Positions 25,327-33,670 of a DNA stretch of 64,000 nt are shown piece by piece. Numbering within the stretch: position 1 is the stretch's first letter; every line of letters begins with the position of its first letter. A program made the position numbers and the translations under genes. The notes below the pieces were generated by a model, which saw nothing but the letters and a program-made list of their open reading frames with translations, searched no databases and was not told the origin of the DNA. The DNA comes from JAEUJM01 sp041908445. Its GTDB lineage: Bacteria > Actinomycetota > Acidimicrobiia > Acidimicrobiales > DATDAH01. The stretch spans positions 1-64,000 of the forward strand of contig JAYRFK010000060.1 of the NCBI GenBank assembly GCA_041908445.1, written 5' to 3'.

Positions 25327-26877
25327 ATGGCCCGTTCCCTCGCTGACGCGCCCGCGCCCGACGCGGCCACCACCCCGGCCCGCCCCGACGGGCCGGCGTC
25401 ACCCGAGCGCCCGTGGCCGGTGCGCCCCCGCACGGTCGCGGTCCTCGCGACCGTGCTGGCCGGCGCCCTGAGCCTGTTCCACCTGGGCCACAAGAGCTTC
25501 TGGCTCGACGAGGGCTACAGCATCGGGCACGCCCGCATGCCCTGGTCCGAGTTCTGGACGGTGCTCACCCAGCGCGAGCCCAACGGCGCCCTGCACGCCC
25601 TGGTCCTGTTCCCCTGGATCCGGGTCTCCGACGCCGAGTGGTGGCTGCGCCTCCCAAGTGCGCTGGCCCTGACCGCGAGCGTGCCCGTGCTCTACCTCCT
25701 GGGCAGGCGCCTGTTCGGGGAACGGGTCGGCGCCACCGCGGCACTCCTGCTGGCCGTCAACGGCTTCGCCCTCCAGTTCGGCCAGGAGGTGCGCGCCTAC
25801 GCCCTCGTCATGTTCGTCGGCACCCTGAGCACCCTGCTCTTCGTGGCCTTCGTCCAGGACGGCCGCAAGGGCCAGTGGTGGGCCTGGGTCGCGGTGTCGA
25901 TCCTGCTCCCCTGGGCCCACCTCTTCGGCTGGCTCGTCCTCGGTGCGCAGGGGACGGCCGCGCTCCTGCGGGGACGATCGCTCCGCCGGCCCGTCGCCGG
26001 CCTCGTCGCCGGGTTCGCGCTCATCGGCGCGCTCGGCGGCATCGTGCTCGTGCTCATCGCGACCGGCGAGAGCAGCGGGCAGGCCGAGGGCATCCCCGGC
26101 GTCACCGTGGTGCGCTTCGTCGGCGTCTACGCCCGGGTCGCCGGCAACGCCGGCATCCCCCTCCTCGCGGTCTTCATGGCCCTCGGCGCGTACGTGGCCT
26201 GGGTCTACGGCCGACCGCTCGTCACCGGGCGCCCGTACCGGCCCACCGAGGCCGAGTGGGGCGTGCTCCTGCTGGCCGCCTGGCTCGCGCTGCCCACCGT
26301 CGCCATCGCGCTGCTCTCGCCCGTCCAGCCGCTCTTCGGGGCGCGCTACTTCATCATCCTCGTCCCCGCCGCGGCCACCCTCCTGGCCCTCGGCATCCAC
26401 ACGGTCCCGGCGGGCTGGGCGCGGCGGTGCACCGCGGTCGTGGTCGGCGCGCTCGTCGTGGCCGGGGCGGTCGGCTGGTACGTCCGGCCGCCGGCGGACG
26501 ACATCCGGGGGGTCGCCCGCACCGTCGCCGCCGACGCCCGCACCGGCGACGCCATCGTGTTCCTCCCGTGGTTCGAGCAGCTCCCGTTCGACGCCTACGC
26601 CCTCCGCGACGCCCGCATCGACGACGACGTCCGGCCCCTGTGGCCCGACGCTCGGTGGGGGCACTTCGTGCCGGACCACCCGGACCACCCGACCAAGGCC
26701 GAGGTCGACGAGGCGGTCACCGGCACCGACCGGCTCTGGCTCGTCGTGCGCGACGACCGGGGCGAGGACGACCAGCGCGACGTGGACGCCTACGTCGAGC
26801 GCCTGACGCGGGACCACGTCGAGGTGCGCCACGTCGACCTCGACGGGGTCGACGTGTACCTGTACGAGCGGGGCTGA
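25327..26877 (+). CDS. GT39-like membrane glycosyltransferase (ArnT/PMT superfamily), first of tandem pair
   Basis: Polytopic GT-C enzyme of 516 residues using a lipid-linked sugar donor outside the membrane. After the first helix the extracytoplasmic loop carries FWLDEGYSIGHAR, with the catalytic-type acidic pair D61/E62; the reentrant motif FGQEVRAYALVMF and eleven or so helices follow, ending in a soluble C-terminal domain (about 380-516). I start at ATG 25327 as the upstream frame is short and shadow-like. The stop is two bases before the start of a paralogue with the same layout, so a tandem duplication is evident. It could decorate the polysaccharide or a cell-surface protein. Confidence 0.82.
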   Translation: MARSLADAPAPDAATTPARPDGPASPERPWPVRPRTVAVLATVLAGALSLFHLGHKSFWLDEGYSIGHARMPWSEFWTVLTQREPNGALHALVLFPWIRVSDAEWWLRLPSALALTASVPVLYLLGRRLFGERVGATAALLLAVNGFALQFGQEVRAYALVMFVGTLSTLLFVAFVQDGRKGQWWAWVAVSILLPWAHLFGWLVLGAQGTAALLRGRSLRRPVAGLVAGFALIGALGGIVLVLIATGESSGQAEGIPGVTVVRFVGVYARVAGNAGIPLLAVFMALGAYVAWVYGRPLVTGRPYRPTEAEWGVLLLAAWLALPTVAIALLSPVQPLFGARYFIILVPAAATLLALGIHTVPAGWARRCTAVVVGALVVAGAVGWYVRPPADDIRGVARTVAADARTGDAIVFLPWFEQLPFDAYALRDARIDDDVRPLWPDARWGHFVPDHPDHPTKAEVDEAVTGTDRLWLVVRDDRGEDDQRDVDAYVERLTRDHVEVRHVDLDGVDVYLYERG

Positions 26878-26879
26878 CG

Positions 26880-28415
26880 GTGGACGTCCTGCACGCTCCG
26901 GCCGGCCCGACGACCGCGGACGCACCGGCGGGTGCCGTCGAGGAGGAGGTGACGGTTCCCCGCGCCCGCCTGCTCGTGGCCGTCGCGAGCGCGGTCGCCT
27001 TCGTGCTCGGCGTGGTCGAGCTCGGCACCGACAGCTTCTGGGTCGATGACGGCTTCACCCTGACCCACGCCCGCCTCGCCAACGCGGACTTCTTCCGTGT
27101 GATCGTCGACCACGAGATGAACGGCGCCCTGTTCACGACGCTGATGCACGGCTGGGTGCAGATCGGGCAGGGCGAGACCTGGATGCGCCTCCCGTCGGTC
27201 CTGTTCGCCACCGCCGTCGTCCCGGTCACGTACCTGCTGGCCCGCCGGCTGTTCGACCAGCGCGTCGGCGTCACCGCGGCGTTCCTCGTCGCCGTCAACG
27301 CCTTCGTGGTCGAGTACGCGCACGAGGCCCGCACCTACGCCATGACCCTGCTCCTCGCCACGAGCAGCGTCCTGTTGCTGGTCCGCTACCTGCAGGGACC
27401 GAGCCGCGGGCGGTGGGCGGCGTGGGCCGGCATCACGGCCCTGCTCCCGCTCGCCCACTTCTTCGGCCTGCTCGTGGTCGGCGCCGAGGTCGTGGCCGTC
27501 GTGCTCCGCGGCCGCCTGCCGACGCCACGCAAGGCGCTGGTCGGTGGCCTCGCGGTCGTGGGCCTCGCCACCCTGCCGATCGTGTGGTTCCTCGCCGCCG
27601 GCGGGGACAAGGGCCAGGTCGACGGCGCGCCTGCGCTGACCCCCGTGCGCTTCGTGGGCACGTTCGTCCGCCTGGTCGGCAACGGGGGCCCGGTGCTGCT
27701 GCTCCTCGCCGTTGCCGCCATCGGCGCCGCCCTCTGGGACGCCGCCCGGCGCCACCGGGCCGCCGGCGGCCTCGACGAGCGGACCTGGGGCACCGTCCTG
27801 CTCGTGTCGTGGGTCGCCGTGCCGATCGCGACCATGGCCGTGGTCTCGGCGGTCAAGCCGCTCTTCGGCGCCCGCTACTTCCTGCTCGTCGCCCCCGGCT
27901 TGATCGTGCTGGTGGCGGCGGGCGTGTGGGCCCTCCCGTGGCGCCGGGCGGGGGTCGTCCTGCTCGGCCTCATCGTCGCCGTGTCGCTGGTGGCGACGGC
28001 GTTCTTCTATCCACGCGACGCCCACGACGACTTCCGGGCCACCACCGCCTACGTCCTCGACCACGCCGCGGCCGGCGACGCCATCGTCTTCCAACCCTGG
28101 TTCACCCGGACCACCTTCGAGGTCTACGCCGGCCGGTCACCAGAGCGCCGGGACCAGCTCATCCCGCTCGACCCCGATCCGGCCTGGGGTGACTGGCTCC
28201 TGATCGACCAGCCGCCCGAGCTCACGCCCGAGCGCGCCGAGGCGCTGCTCGAGGGCCACGACCGCATCTGGGTGCTCGAGCGGGCCGGCACCGAGGACGC
28301 TCCCCAGGCGAGCGACGCCGCGACCATGACCGACGCCCTCGTCGCCAACGGGTACACCGCGATCGACGAGCGCTCCTTCCCCGGCCTCGACGTCACCCTC
28401 TACCAGGGCGGCTGA
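26880..28415 (+). CDS. GT39-like membrane glycosyltransferase, second of tandem pair
   Basis: Paralogue of the preceding gene, 511 residues, with matching landmarks in the same order: FWVDDGFTLTHARL after helix 1 (D56/D57, so the second acidic residue is Asp, not Glu), NGALFTTLMHGW, WMRLPSVLFATAVVPVTYLLARRLF, EYAHEARTYAM and KPLFGARYFLLVAPG before the soluble C-terminal domain. Identity to its partner is clear but far from complete, so the duplication is old and donor or acceptor may have diverged. The GTG start follows the previous stop by two bases; no strong ribosome-binding site, so translational coupling is likely. Confidence 0.82.
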   Translation: MDVLHAPAGPTTADAPAGAVEEEVTVPRARLLVAVASAVAFVLGVVELGTDSFWVDDGFTLTHARLANADFFRVIVDHEMNGALFTTLMHGWVQIGQGETWMRLPSVLFATAVVPVTYLLARRLFDQRVGVTAAFLVAVNAFVVEYAHEARTYAMTLLLATSSVLLLVRYLQGPSRGRWAAWAGITALLPLAHFFGLLVVGAEVVAVVLRGRLPTPRKALVGGLAVVGLATLPIVWFLAAGGDKGQVDGAPALTPVRFVGTFVRLVGNGGPVLLLLAVAAIGAALWDAARRHRAAGGLDERTWGTVLLVSWVAVPIATMAVVSAVKPLFGARYFLLVAPGLIVLVAAGVWALPWRRAGVVLLGLIVAVSLVATAFFYPRDAHDDFRATTAYVLDHAAAGDAIVFQPWFTRTTFEVYAGRSPERRDQLIPLDPDPAWGDWLLIDQPPELTPERAEALLEGHDRIWVLERAGTEDAPQASDAATMTDALVANGYTAIDERSFPGLDVTLYQGG

Positions 28416-28433
28416 GACCGACCCGGTCGGCCC
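28416..28433. terminator. Short hairpin between convergent genes
   Basis: CCGAC-ccg-GTCGG (28418-28430) fills the 18-base gap between the stops of the second GT39 gene and the convergent GT4 gene. The five-base stem is weak but sits where a shared terminator is expected. Confidence 0.3.
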
Positions 28434-29579
28434 TCAGGGGGCCGGCGCCACGAGGTCGGCGACGACCGAGGCCACGGTCGGGGCGAACACGCCCCAGTCG
28501 TAGCGCTGCTCGACCAGGGCCCGCGCCGCCTTGGACAGCCGCTCGGCCAGGTCGTCGTCGATGAGCACGCGGACCGCCTGGGCGGCCAGGTCCGCCGCCG
28601 ACTCGCCGAGGAGCAGGTGCTCGCCGTCGACCGCGTCGATGCCGGCGGCGCCGAGTGGGGTCGAAACCACCGGCGTGCCGGCGGCCATGGCCTCGAGGAT
28701 CTTCAGGCGCGTGCCGCTCCCCGCCCGCAGCGGGACCACGAGGGCTCGCGCGTGGTGCAGGCACGGGAGCACGTCGTCGACCGCGCCCGACACGGCGACG
28801 CCGGCGCCCGCCAGGGCCCGGACCGCGTCGGTGGGGTTGCGGCCGACCAGCCCGACCGTGACGTCGGGGACGGCCTCGCGCACCCTGGGCAGCACGTCGG
28901 TGACCAGCTCGACCGCGGCGGCCTCGTTGGGGCGGTAGCCGTACTGGCCCACGTAGAGCAGCTCACGGTGCTCACCGGGTGGGGCGTAGGCCACGGCGTC
29001 GGTGTCGACCCCGTTGGGCACGACCTCGACGCGGGTGACCCCCCAGCTGCGGAACACGTCGGCGTCGGCGTCGCTGGTGGCGAGCACGGCGGCCGAGGCG
29101 CGGACGGCACCACGCTCGACGCGGCCCATCTTGGCCGCCTCCCAGCGCCAGCGGAGGCGGTGGAGGAGGCGCTCGTCGGTCCGGGCGAGGGTGGCCATGA
29201 TGTCCGTCTCGACGTTGTGGGCGTCCAGCACGACGGGGGCACCCGCCGCACCGACCAGGTCCACGAAGAACGGTGACGACGCCACGACCAGGTCCCACGC
29301 GCCGTCACGGGCCAGCTCGGTGAGCCCGGGTGAGTCGAGCAGGGCGGCGAGGTAGGGCCGCCGCCACGAGCGCACCAGGGCCCGCCGGCGCGAGAAGTCG
29401 TGCTCGACGCCGACCAGCCGGAACGGCTCGTCGTGGTCGACCGGCGCCTCCCCCAGCGCCGCCACCGTCACGTCGCCGACGCGGGCGAGCAGCCGGGCCA
29501 GGTGCAGGACCCGCAACCGGTAGCCGCCGTGGGGCGGCACCGGCGACTCGTACGAGCAGACCAGGATGCGGGGCGCCAA
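28434..29579 (-). CDS. GT4 family glycosyltransferase
   Basis: GT-B enzyme of about 381 residues. The N-terminal strand APRILVCSYESPVPPHGGYRLRVLHL, the middle VVLDAHNVETD and VVPNGVDTDAV, and the C-terminal LRAGSGTRLKILEAMAAGTPVVSTPLGAAG define a group 1 glycosyltransferase of the type with SGTR in place of the first donor glutamate. The only fitting start is TTG at 29579 just after the GT2 gene stop; ATG or GTG codons farther in would remove the first strand, and the longer frame upstream runs through the GT2 gene in another frame. Probably co-translated with the GT2 gene. Confidence 0.83.
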   Translation of the reverse strand: MAPRILVCSYESPVPPHGGYRLRVLHLARLLARVGDVTVAALGEAPVDHDEPFRLVGVEHDFSRRRALVRSWRRPYLAALLDSPGLTELARDGAWDLVVASSPFFVDLVGAAGAPVVLDAHNVETDIMATLARTDERLLHRLRWRWEAAKMGRVERGAVRASAAVLATSDADADVFRSWGVTRVEVVPNGVDTDAVAYAPPGEHRELLYVGQYGYRPNEAAAVELVTDVLPRVREAVPDVTVGLVGRNPTDAVRALAGAGVAVSGAVDDVLPCLHHARALVVPLRAGSGTRLKILEAMAAGTPVVSTPLGAAGIDAVDGEHLLLGESAADLAAQAVRVLIDDDLAERLSKAARALVEQRYDWGVFAPTVASVVADLVAPAP

Positions 29580-29584
29580 CGGAG

Positions 29585-30673
29585 CTACCAGCCCCGGGAG
29601 CGCTGCTGCTCCTTGTAGGTGGCGGTGCTCAGGTGGAACAGCTCCTCGAAGTAGCGCTTCTGCTGGAACGACATGATGCCCAGCGTGAGGAGCTGCACGG
29701 CGATGACGAGGGTGAAGCCGCTCACGAAGTAGGCGTGGGGACGCTCGTCGAAGGTGTTGGCGAAGGCCGCGGACATCCGGGGCTCGAAGCTGCCGGCCAG
29801 GCTCGAGTACTCGTGGAGGATGTTGTAGCTGAGCCAGCCGAGGTTGTAGAGGGCGAAGGCGAGGATGAGCAGGCCGGGGATGATGAAGAAGGCCACGGGC
29901 CGGAACATGAACCCCGAGAAGGCGTAGCCCGAGGTGCTCTTGCCGATCTGGAGCTTCGACTCCCGCTCGGGCATCGACGACTGGCCGGTCCAGTCGAGGT
30001 GGGCGGGCACCTCCACGACCCGGGCGTTCAGCAGCTGGGCCTTGTAGATGATCTCGGTGTTGATGTCGGTGCCCATCGAGCGCAGGCTCAGGCTCGACAG
30101 GAAGGGCCGGTCGTAGGCCCGCACCATGCCGGTGAGGGTCGAGAGGTTGCCGCCCGACGACGCCGACAGGAACCGGTTGGCGCCCTTGCTCAGGAACCGC
30201 CGGCCGAACGGGATGCCCGTCGTCTGGCCGCCCTTCATGTACGGCGAGGCGACGGCGATCTTGGCGTGGTCCTCGCGGAGGCGGGACAGCAGCAGGCCGA
30301 TGTGCTCGGGGGCGTAGCTGAGGTCGCAGTCGATGGTGACGACGTAGTCGCCCCGGCACGTGTTGAACGCGAAGCGCAGGGCCTGGCCCAGGCGGAAGTT
30401 CACCGCGTGGTGCAGCACCCGGACCTCGGGGCGGGTCGAGGCGAAGGCCTCGGCGATGGCACCGGTCTCGTCGGAGCTGCCGTCGTTGACGACGACGAGC
30501 TCCCAGTCGTACTCGTCGCTCAGGGCCTGCAGGTAGGCGTAGAGCTGGGTGAGCGACTCCATGAGGATGAGGGCCTCGTTGTAGGCCGGCACCACCACGG
30601 AGACGAAGGGCCGCTTCCCCTCGGGGCGCGGCTCGTCGAGGTCGGGGTCGACGGCATGGTCGAGGGCGGTCAC
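29585..30673 (-). CDS. GT2 family glycosyltransferase with membrane anchor (GtrB/DPM-like)
   Basis: Enzyme of 362 residues. The GT-A domain has VSVVVPAYNEAL, VVVNDGSSDETG and the DXD-like YVVTIDCDLSYAPEH. Two or three C-terminal helices (about 265-290 and 325-345) anchor it. This layout is that of polyprenyl-phosphate sugar synthases such as GtrB and DPM1, which supply lipid-linked monosaccharides to GT-C enzymes; the two GT39 proteins next door would be natural users. That link is inference. Start GTG at 30673, ten bases after the deacetylase stop. Confidence 0.85.
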   Translation of the reverse strand: MTALDHAVDPDLDEPRPEGKRPFVSVVVPAYNEALILMESLTQLYAYLQALSDEYDWELVVVNDGSSDETGAIAEAFASTRPEVRVLHHAVNFRLGQALRFAFNTCRGDYVVTIDCDLSYAPEHIGLLLSRLREDHAKIAVASPYMKGGQTTGIPFGRRFLSKGANRFLSASSGGNLSTLTGMVRAYDRPFLSSLSLRSMGTDINTEIIYKAQLLNARVVEVPAHLDWTGQSSMPERESKLQIGKSTSGYAFSGFMFRPVAFFIIPGLLILAFALYNLGWLSYNILHEYSSLAGSFEPRMSAAFANTFDERPHAYFVSGFTLVIAVQLLTLGIMSFQQKRYFEELFHLSTATYKEQQRSRGW

Positions 30674-30683
30674 CGGTCCGACC

Positions 30684-31688
30684 TCACGCCGCCGGGGCCG
30701 TCTCGGTGGCGAAGCGCGGCGTGACGACGTCCAGGCCGCCGCGCCGCTCGATGTCGTCCACGTGGTCCCGCATCGTCACCACCTCGAACTGCTCGCGGAG
30801 CTGGTCGACGAACTGCCCGACCAGCTCGGTCTTGGCCTCGCCGGCCATCCCCATCGCGGGGAAGAAGGCCAGCTCCGCCACGTCGTCGGCGCCGAGGAAG
30901 TCCAGCGGGTGCAGGAGGATCGACGGCTCCACCTTCCGGAGTCGGCACAGGCGCAGGGCAGTTGAGAAGTAGGCCCGGGCCAGCGCCGGGCGCACGCCCG
31001 CCAGGTAGAGCAGGTAGCTGACGTGGATGGGCACCCGCCCCATCGGCAGGGTGGTCACCGGCAGCTCCGTGAGCATCCCGTCGGCGACCCGCCACCGGTA
31101 CGGCCGGATCGAGCGCAGGCCGTCGCTCCAGGTGCCGAACAGCTCGGAGCGCTCGGCCATCTGCTCCTCGGTGAGCTTGGACGCCCGGAAGTAGTAGGCC
31201 CGGGCGAGGGGGCCGATCACCGTCGGCAGGGTCGAGGCGTCGTAGCGGTAGCCCCGCTCCACGAGCACCTCGAGGGTGCTCGTGGAGAGGCTGTAGCCGG
31301 GCCCGCGGAACCCGATGGTCCGCTCCCCCGTCGCCTCGGCGATGGCGTCCTCGGCGCGGGCGAGCTCGTCGACGAGCTCGTCGCGCTCGTAGAGGTGCAG
31401 CCACGGCTCGTGGCGGAACGAGTGGTTCCCGATCTCGTGGCCGGCGGCCGACAGCGAGGCCAGCGCCTCGCGGTTCTCGGGGAGGGACGCGTCCTTGCCC
31501 ACCACGAAGAACGTGATGGTCAGGTCGCGGGCGGCGAGGAAGTCGAGCACCCGGGGGGCGAGCACGTCGAGGTAGGAGCCGTAGCGGTCCCACCCGGCGT
31601 CGCCGTGGGTCTTCTGGTACGACCAGAGGTTGTCGGCGTCCAGCGAGAGGCTGGCGATCGGCTTCCCCGAGCGGTGGGGGGTGGTCAT
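30684..31688 (-). CDS. Polysaccharide deacetylase family protein (NodB fold)
   Basis: Carbohydrate esterase-4 type protein, 334 residues, with no signal peptide. Motif 1 is degenerate but keeps two aspartates (SLDADN, D17 and D19); motif 2 GNHSFRHE gives the metal histidines H89 and H93; motif 3 is FRGPGYS. Like the exosortase-associated and WalW-type cytoplasmic deacetylases, it probably acts on a lipid- or nucleotide-linked amino sugar. The ATG at 31688 overlaps the stop of the flavoprotein gene (ATGA). Loss of an N-acetyl group would fit a polymer rich in N-acetylated amino sugars. Confidence 0.82.
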   Translation of the reverse strand: MTTPHRSGKPIASLSLDADNLWSYQKTHGDAGWDRYGSYLDVLAPRVLDFLAARDLTITFFVVGKDASLPENREALASLSAAGHEIGNHSFRHEPWLHLYERDELVDELARAEDAIAEATGERTIGFRGPGYSLSTSTLEVLVERGYRYDASTLPTVIGPLARAYYFRASKLTEEQMAERSELFGTWSDGLRSIRPYRWRVADGMLTELPVTTLPMGRVPIHVSYLLYLAGVRPALARAYFSTALRLCRLRKVEPSILLHPLDFLGADDVAELAFFPAMGMAGEAKTELVGQFVDQLREQFEVVTMRDHVDDIERRGGLDVVTPRFATETAPAA

Positions 31689-33040
31689 GCGGGCACCGCC
31701 TCCGTGCGGGATCCCTCGGCGTCGGCGATCAGCGCCGCGGCCTCGTCGGCGAGGCCGAGGGTGTCGTCGACGTTGAGGGTGGCGTGCACCAGGTCGGCCG
31801 AGCCCACCAGGTAGAGGCCGGGGACCGACGTGACGATCGGCGGCACCCGGTCGGAGTAGTCGATGGTGGGCACGGCGAACACGAGGCGGGCCCGTGACAC
31901 CCGGCGGGCCACGACGTCGTCGTCGCCCAGGGCGGGGTGCATCCGCTGCAGGTACGGCCAGAAGGCGTCGTGCACCTCGTCGTCGGTGGCGTCGAGGAGC
32001 GGGTCGTCGGGCGCCACGTACTTCGGCAGGTACACCAACGTGTGACCGCCGACCTCGGCCGGGTCGATGAGCGAGGTCATCTCGACCACGGCCGTGAACG
32101 GGGTGCCCGGGTCGGTGATGTTGGTCAGGTAGTACGGCGCCAGCGGTCGGCGCAGCACGAGCGACTCGCAGACGATCCCCTGGTAGGTGACGCCGTCGAG
32201 GCGGCCGCGCTCGTCGTCGTCCAGGTCGGGGCAGAGGCGCGACGCCAGCGGTGCCGCCGTGGTGACCACGACCCGGTCCACCGTCTCGTCACCCGTCGGC
32301 GTGGCGAGCACGAAGCCGTCGCCGTCGCGGCGGATCGACCCGACCGGGCAGCCGGTGCGGAGCTCGACGCCCTCGGCGCGGAGGTGGGCGGCGAAGGCGT
32401 CGATGGTGCGGGCGTACCCGCCGTGGACGTAGCCGAACAGCTCCTTCTTCAGGCCGCTGCGGCGCGCCGCGTAGAGGCGCTGGATGGTGGCCCAGATGAA
32501 CGCCGCCGACGCCTCCCGGTGGCTGTCGCCCAGCTTGGCCCGCAGCAGGGGCAGCCAGAAGCGCTCGAACGTGCGCCCACCCGACCAGCGCCGCAGCCAG
32601 TCGTCCACCCCGATGCGCTCCATGCGCCGGCCGTCGCGGATGCGCGAGCCGTAGAGGATGGTGCCGCCGAGGCGGACCTTGTCGACCAGGCCGAGCGGCG
32701 GGAAGCGCAGGAACTCGATCGCGTTCGAGACCGAGTAGAGCTCGCCGTCGGCGTAGCAGCCGGTCCGGGTCTCGACCCACCGGACCTCGTCCTCGAGACC
32801 GAGGTCGGTGAGCAGGCCGCGGGTGCGCAGATCGGACAGGAGGGTCACGTGGTAGTAGCGGTCCCAGGTGATGCGCTCGCCGCCGGGAAGGTCGATGGAC
32901 CAGGCCGAGGCGAGGCCCCCGAGGTCGTCGGCGCCCTCGTAGAGGGTGACGGCGTGGCCCTCGGCGCGCAGGCGCCGGGCCACCGAGAGGCCGAGGACGC
33001 CGCCGCCCACCACCGCCCACCGCTGGACGGTGTCGCTCAC
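31685..33040 (-). CDS. FAD/NAD-dependent oxidoreductase of the amine oxidase/UGM superfamily
   Basis: Protein of 451 residues with N-terminal GGGVLGLSVARRLRAEGH (FAD Rossmann motif from residue 12) and a C-terminal LVGSADLVHATLNVDDTLGLADEA that closes the flavin site. Homologues occur in glycan clusters and are often labelled protoporphyrinogen oxidase or UDP-galactopyranose mutase-like; the lack of clear mutase residues makes a precise call unsafe. The GTG at 33040 overlaps the stop of the acetyltransferase gene (GTGA) and its stop overlaps the deacetylase start, so the chain DegT-Gfo-acetyltransferase-oxidoreductase-deacetylase is one tightly coupled operon. Confidence 0.75.
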   Translation of the reverse strand: MSDTVQRWAVVGGGVLGLSVARRLRAEGHAVTLYEGADDLGGLASAWSIDLPGGERITWDRYYHVTLLSDLRTRGLLTDLGLEDEVRWVETRTGCYADGELYSVSNAIEFLRFPPLGLVDKVRLGGTILYGSRIRDGRRMERIGVDDWLRRWSGGRTFERFWLPLLRAKLGDSHREASAAFIWATIQRLYAARRSGLKKELFGYVHGGYARTIDAFAAHLRAEGVELRTGCPVGSIRRDGDGFVLATPTGDETVDRVVVTTAAPLASRLCPDLDDDERGRLDGVTYQGIVCESLVLRRPLAPYYLTNITDPGTPFTAVVEMTSLIDPAEVGGHTLVYLPKYVAPDDPLLDATDDEVHDAFWPYLQRMHPALGDDDVVARRVSRARLVFAVPTIDYSDRVPPIVTSVPGLYLVGSADLVHATLNVDDTLGLADEAAALIADAEGSRTEAVPA

Positions 33041-33657
33041 GGGTCGAGCTCCTTCACGCGCCCCTCGGTCACCGCGTAGCGGCGGCCGCAGGCGGCGCAG
33101 TCGAGGTCCTCGTGGTCGCCGAGGGGCTCGCCGGGCCGGATCCGCAGCACGGGCGGGCCGCAGCGGCACACCAACCCGATCGTCACGGCGGGCACGCCGG
33201 CCACCAGGTGGAAGTCGGGGACGTCACGGGTCACCACCGAGCCGGCGGCGACCATCGAGAACCGGCCGAGGTCGACCCCGGGGCCGATCACGGCACGGGC
33301 GCCGATGGTCGTGCCGGCGCCCACGAGGGTGCTCGTGGTGTCCTCGTCGGGGTCCGACGGCCGCAGCTCGGCCAGGTCCGGGGTGGTCGCCCGGGGGTAG
33401 CGGTCGTTGGTGAACACCGTGCCGGCGCTGATCATCACGCCGTCCTCGATCGTGATCCCGGTGCACACGTACACGAACGCGTTGATCTTGACCCGGTCGC
33501 CGATCTCGACGCCGTAGGCGACGTAGCTCTTCTCCCCGATGATGCAGTCCCGGCCGATGCGGGACGGGCCCCGCAGGTGGACGTTGTCCCACACCGCCGT
33601 GCCCTCACCGAGGACGACGCCGTCCTCGACGAGCGCGCTCGGGTGGACGCGGGCCAT
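33037..33657 (-). CDS. Hexapeptide-repeat N-acetyltransferase, WlbB/WbpD-like
   Basis: Left-handed beta-helix acetyltransferase of 206 residues. Repeats such as VLGEGTAVWDNVHLRG and IGDRVKINAFVYV run through residues 5-160, with the WbpD-family hallmark VFTNDRYPRA (81-90). In this family the enzyme acetylates the 3-amino group of UDP-2-acetamido-3-amino-2,3-dideoxyglucuronate. The C-terminus adds a four-cysteine zinc ribbon (C164, C166, C187, C190), which is not part of the usual short family members. Start ATG 33657, 13 bases after the Gfo/Idh stop; the frame extends a little farther but into that gene. Context with the 3-dehydrogenase, aminotransferase and epimerase supports the assignment. 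Confidence 0.8.
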   Translation of the reverse strand: MARVHPSALVEDGVVLGEGTAVWDNVHLRGPSRIGRDCIIGEKSYVAYGVEIGDRVKINAFVYVCTGITIEDGVMISAGTVFTNDRYPRATTPDLAELRPSDPDEDTTSTLVGAGTTIGARAVIGPGVDLGRFSMVAAGSVVTRDVPDFHLVAGVPAVTIGLVCRCGPPVLRIRPGEPLGDHEDLDCAACGRRYAVTEGRVKELDP

Positions 33658-33670
33658 CAACGGCGCACCA

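Noticed and set aside
29580..30359. Apparent fusion of the GT4 frame with a 260-codon upstream segment
   Set aside because: That segment is an out-of-frame reading of the GT2 gene; the GT4 domain starts after the GT2 stop.
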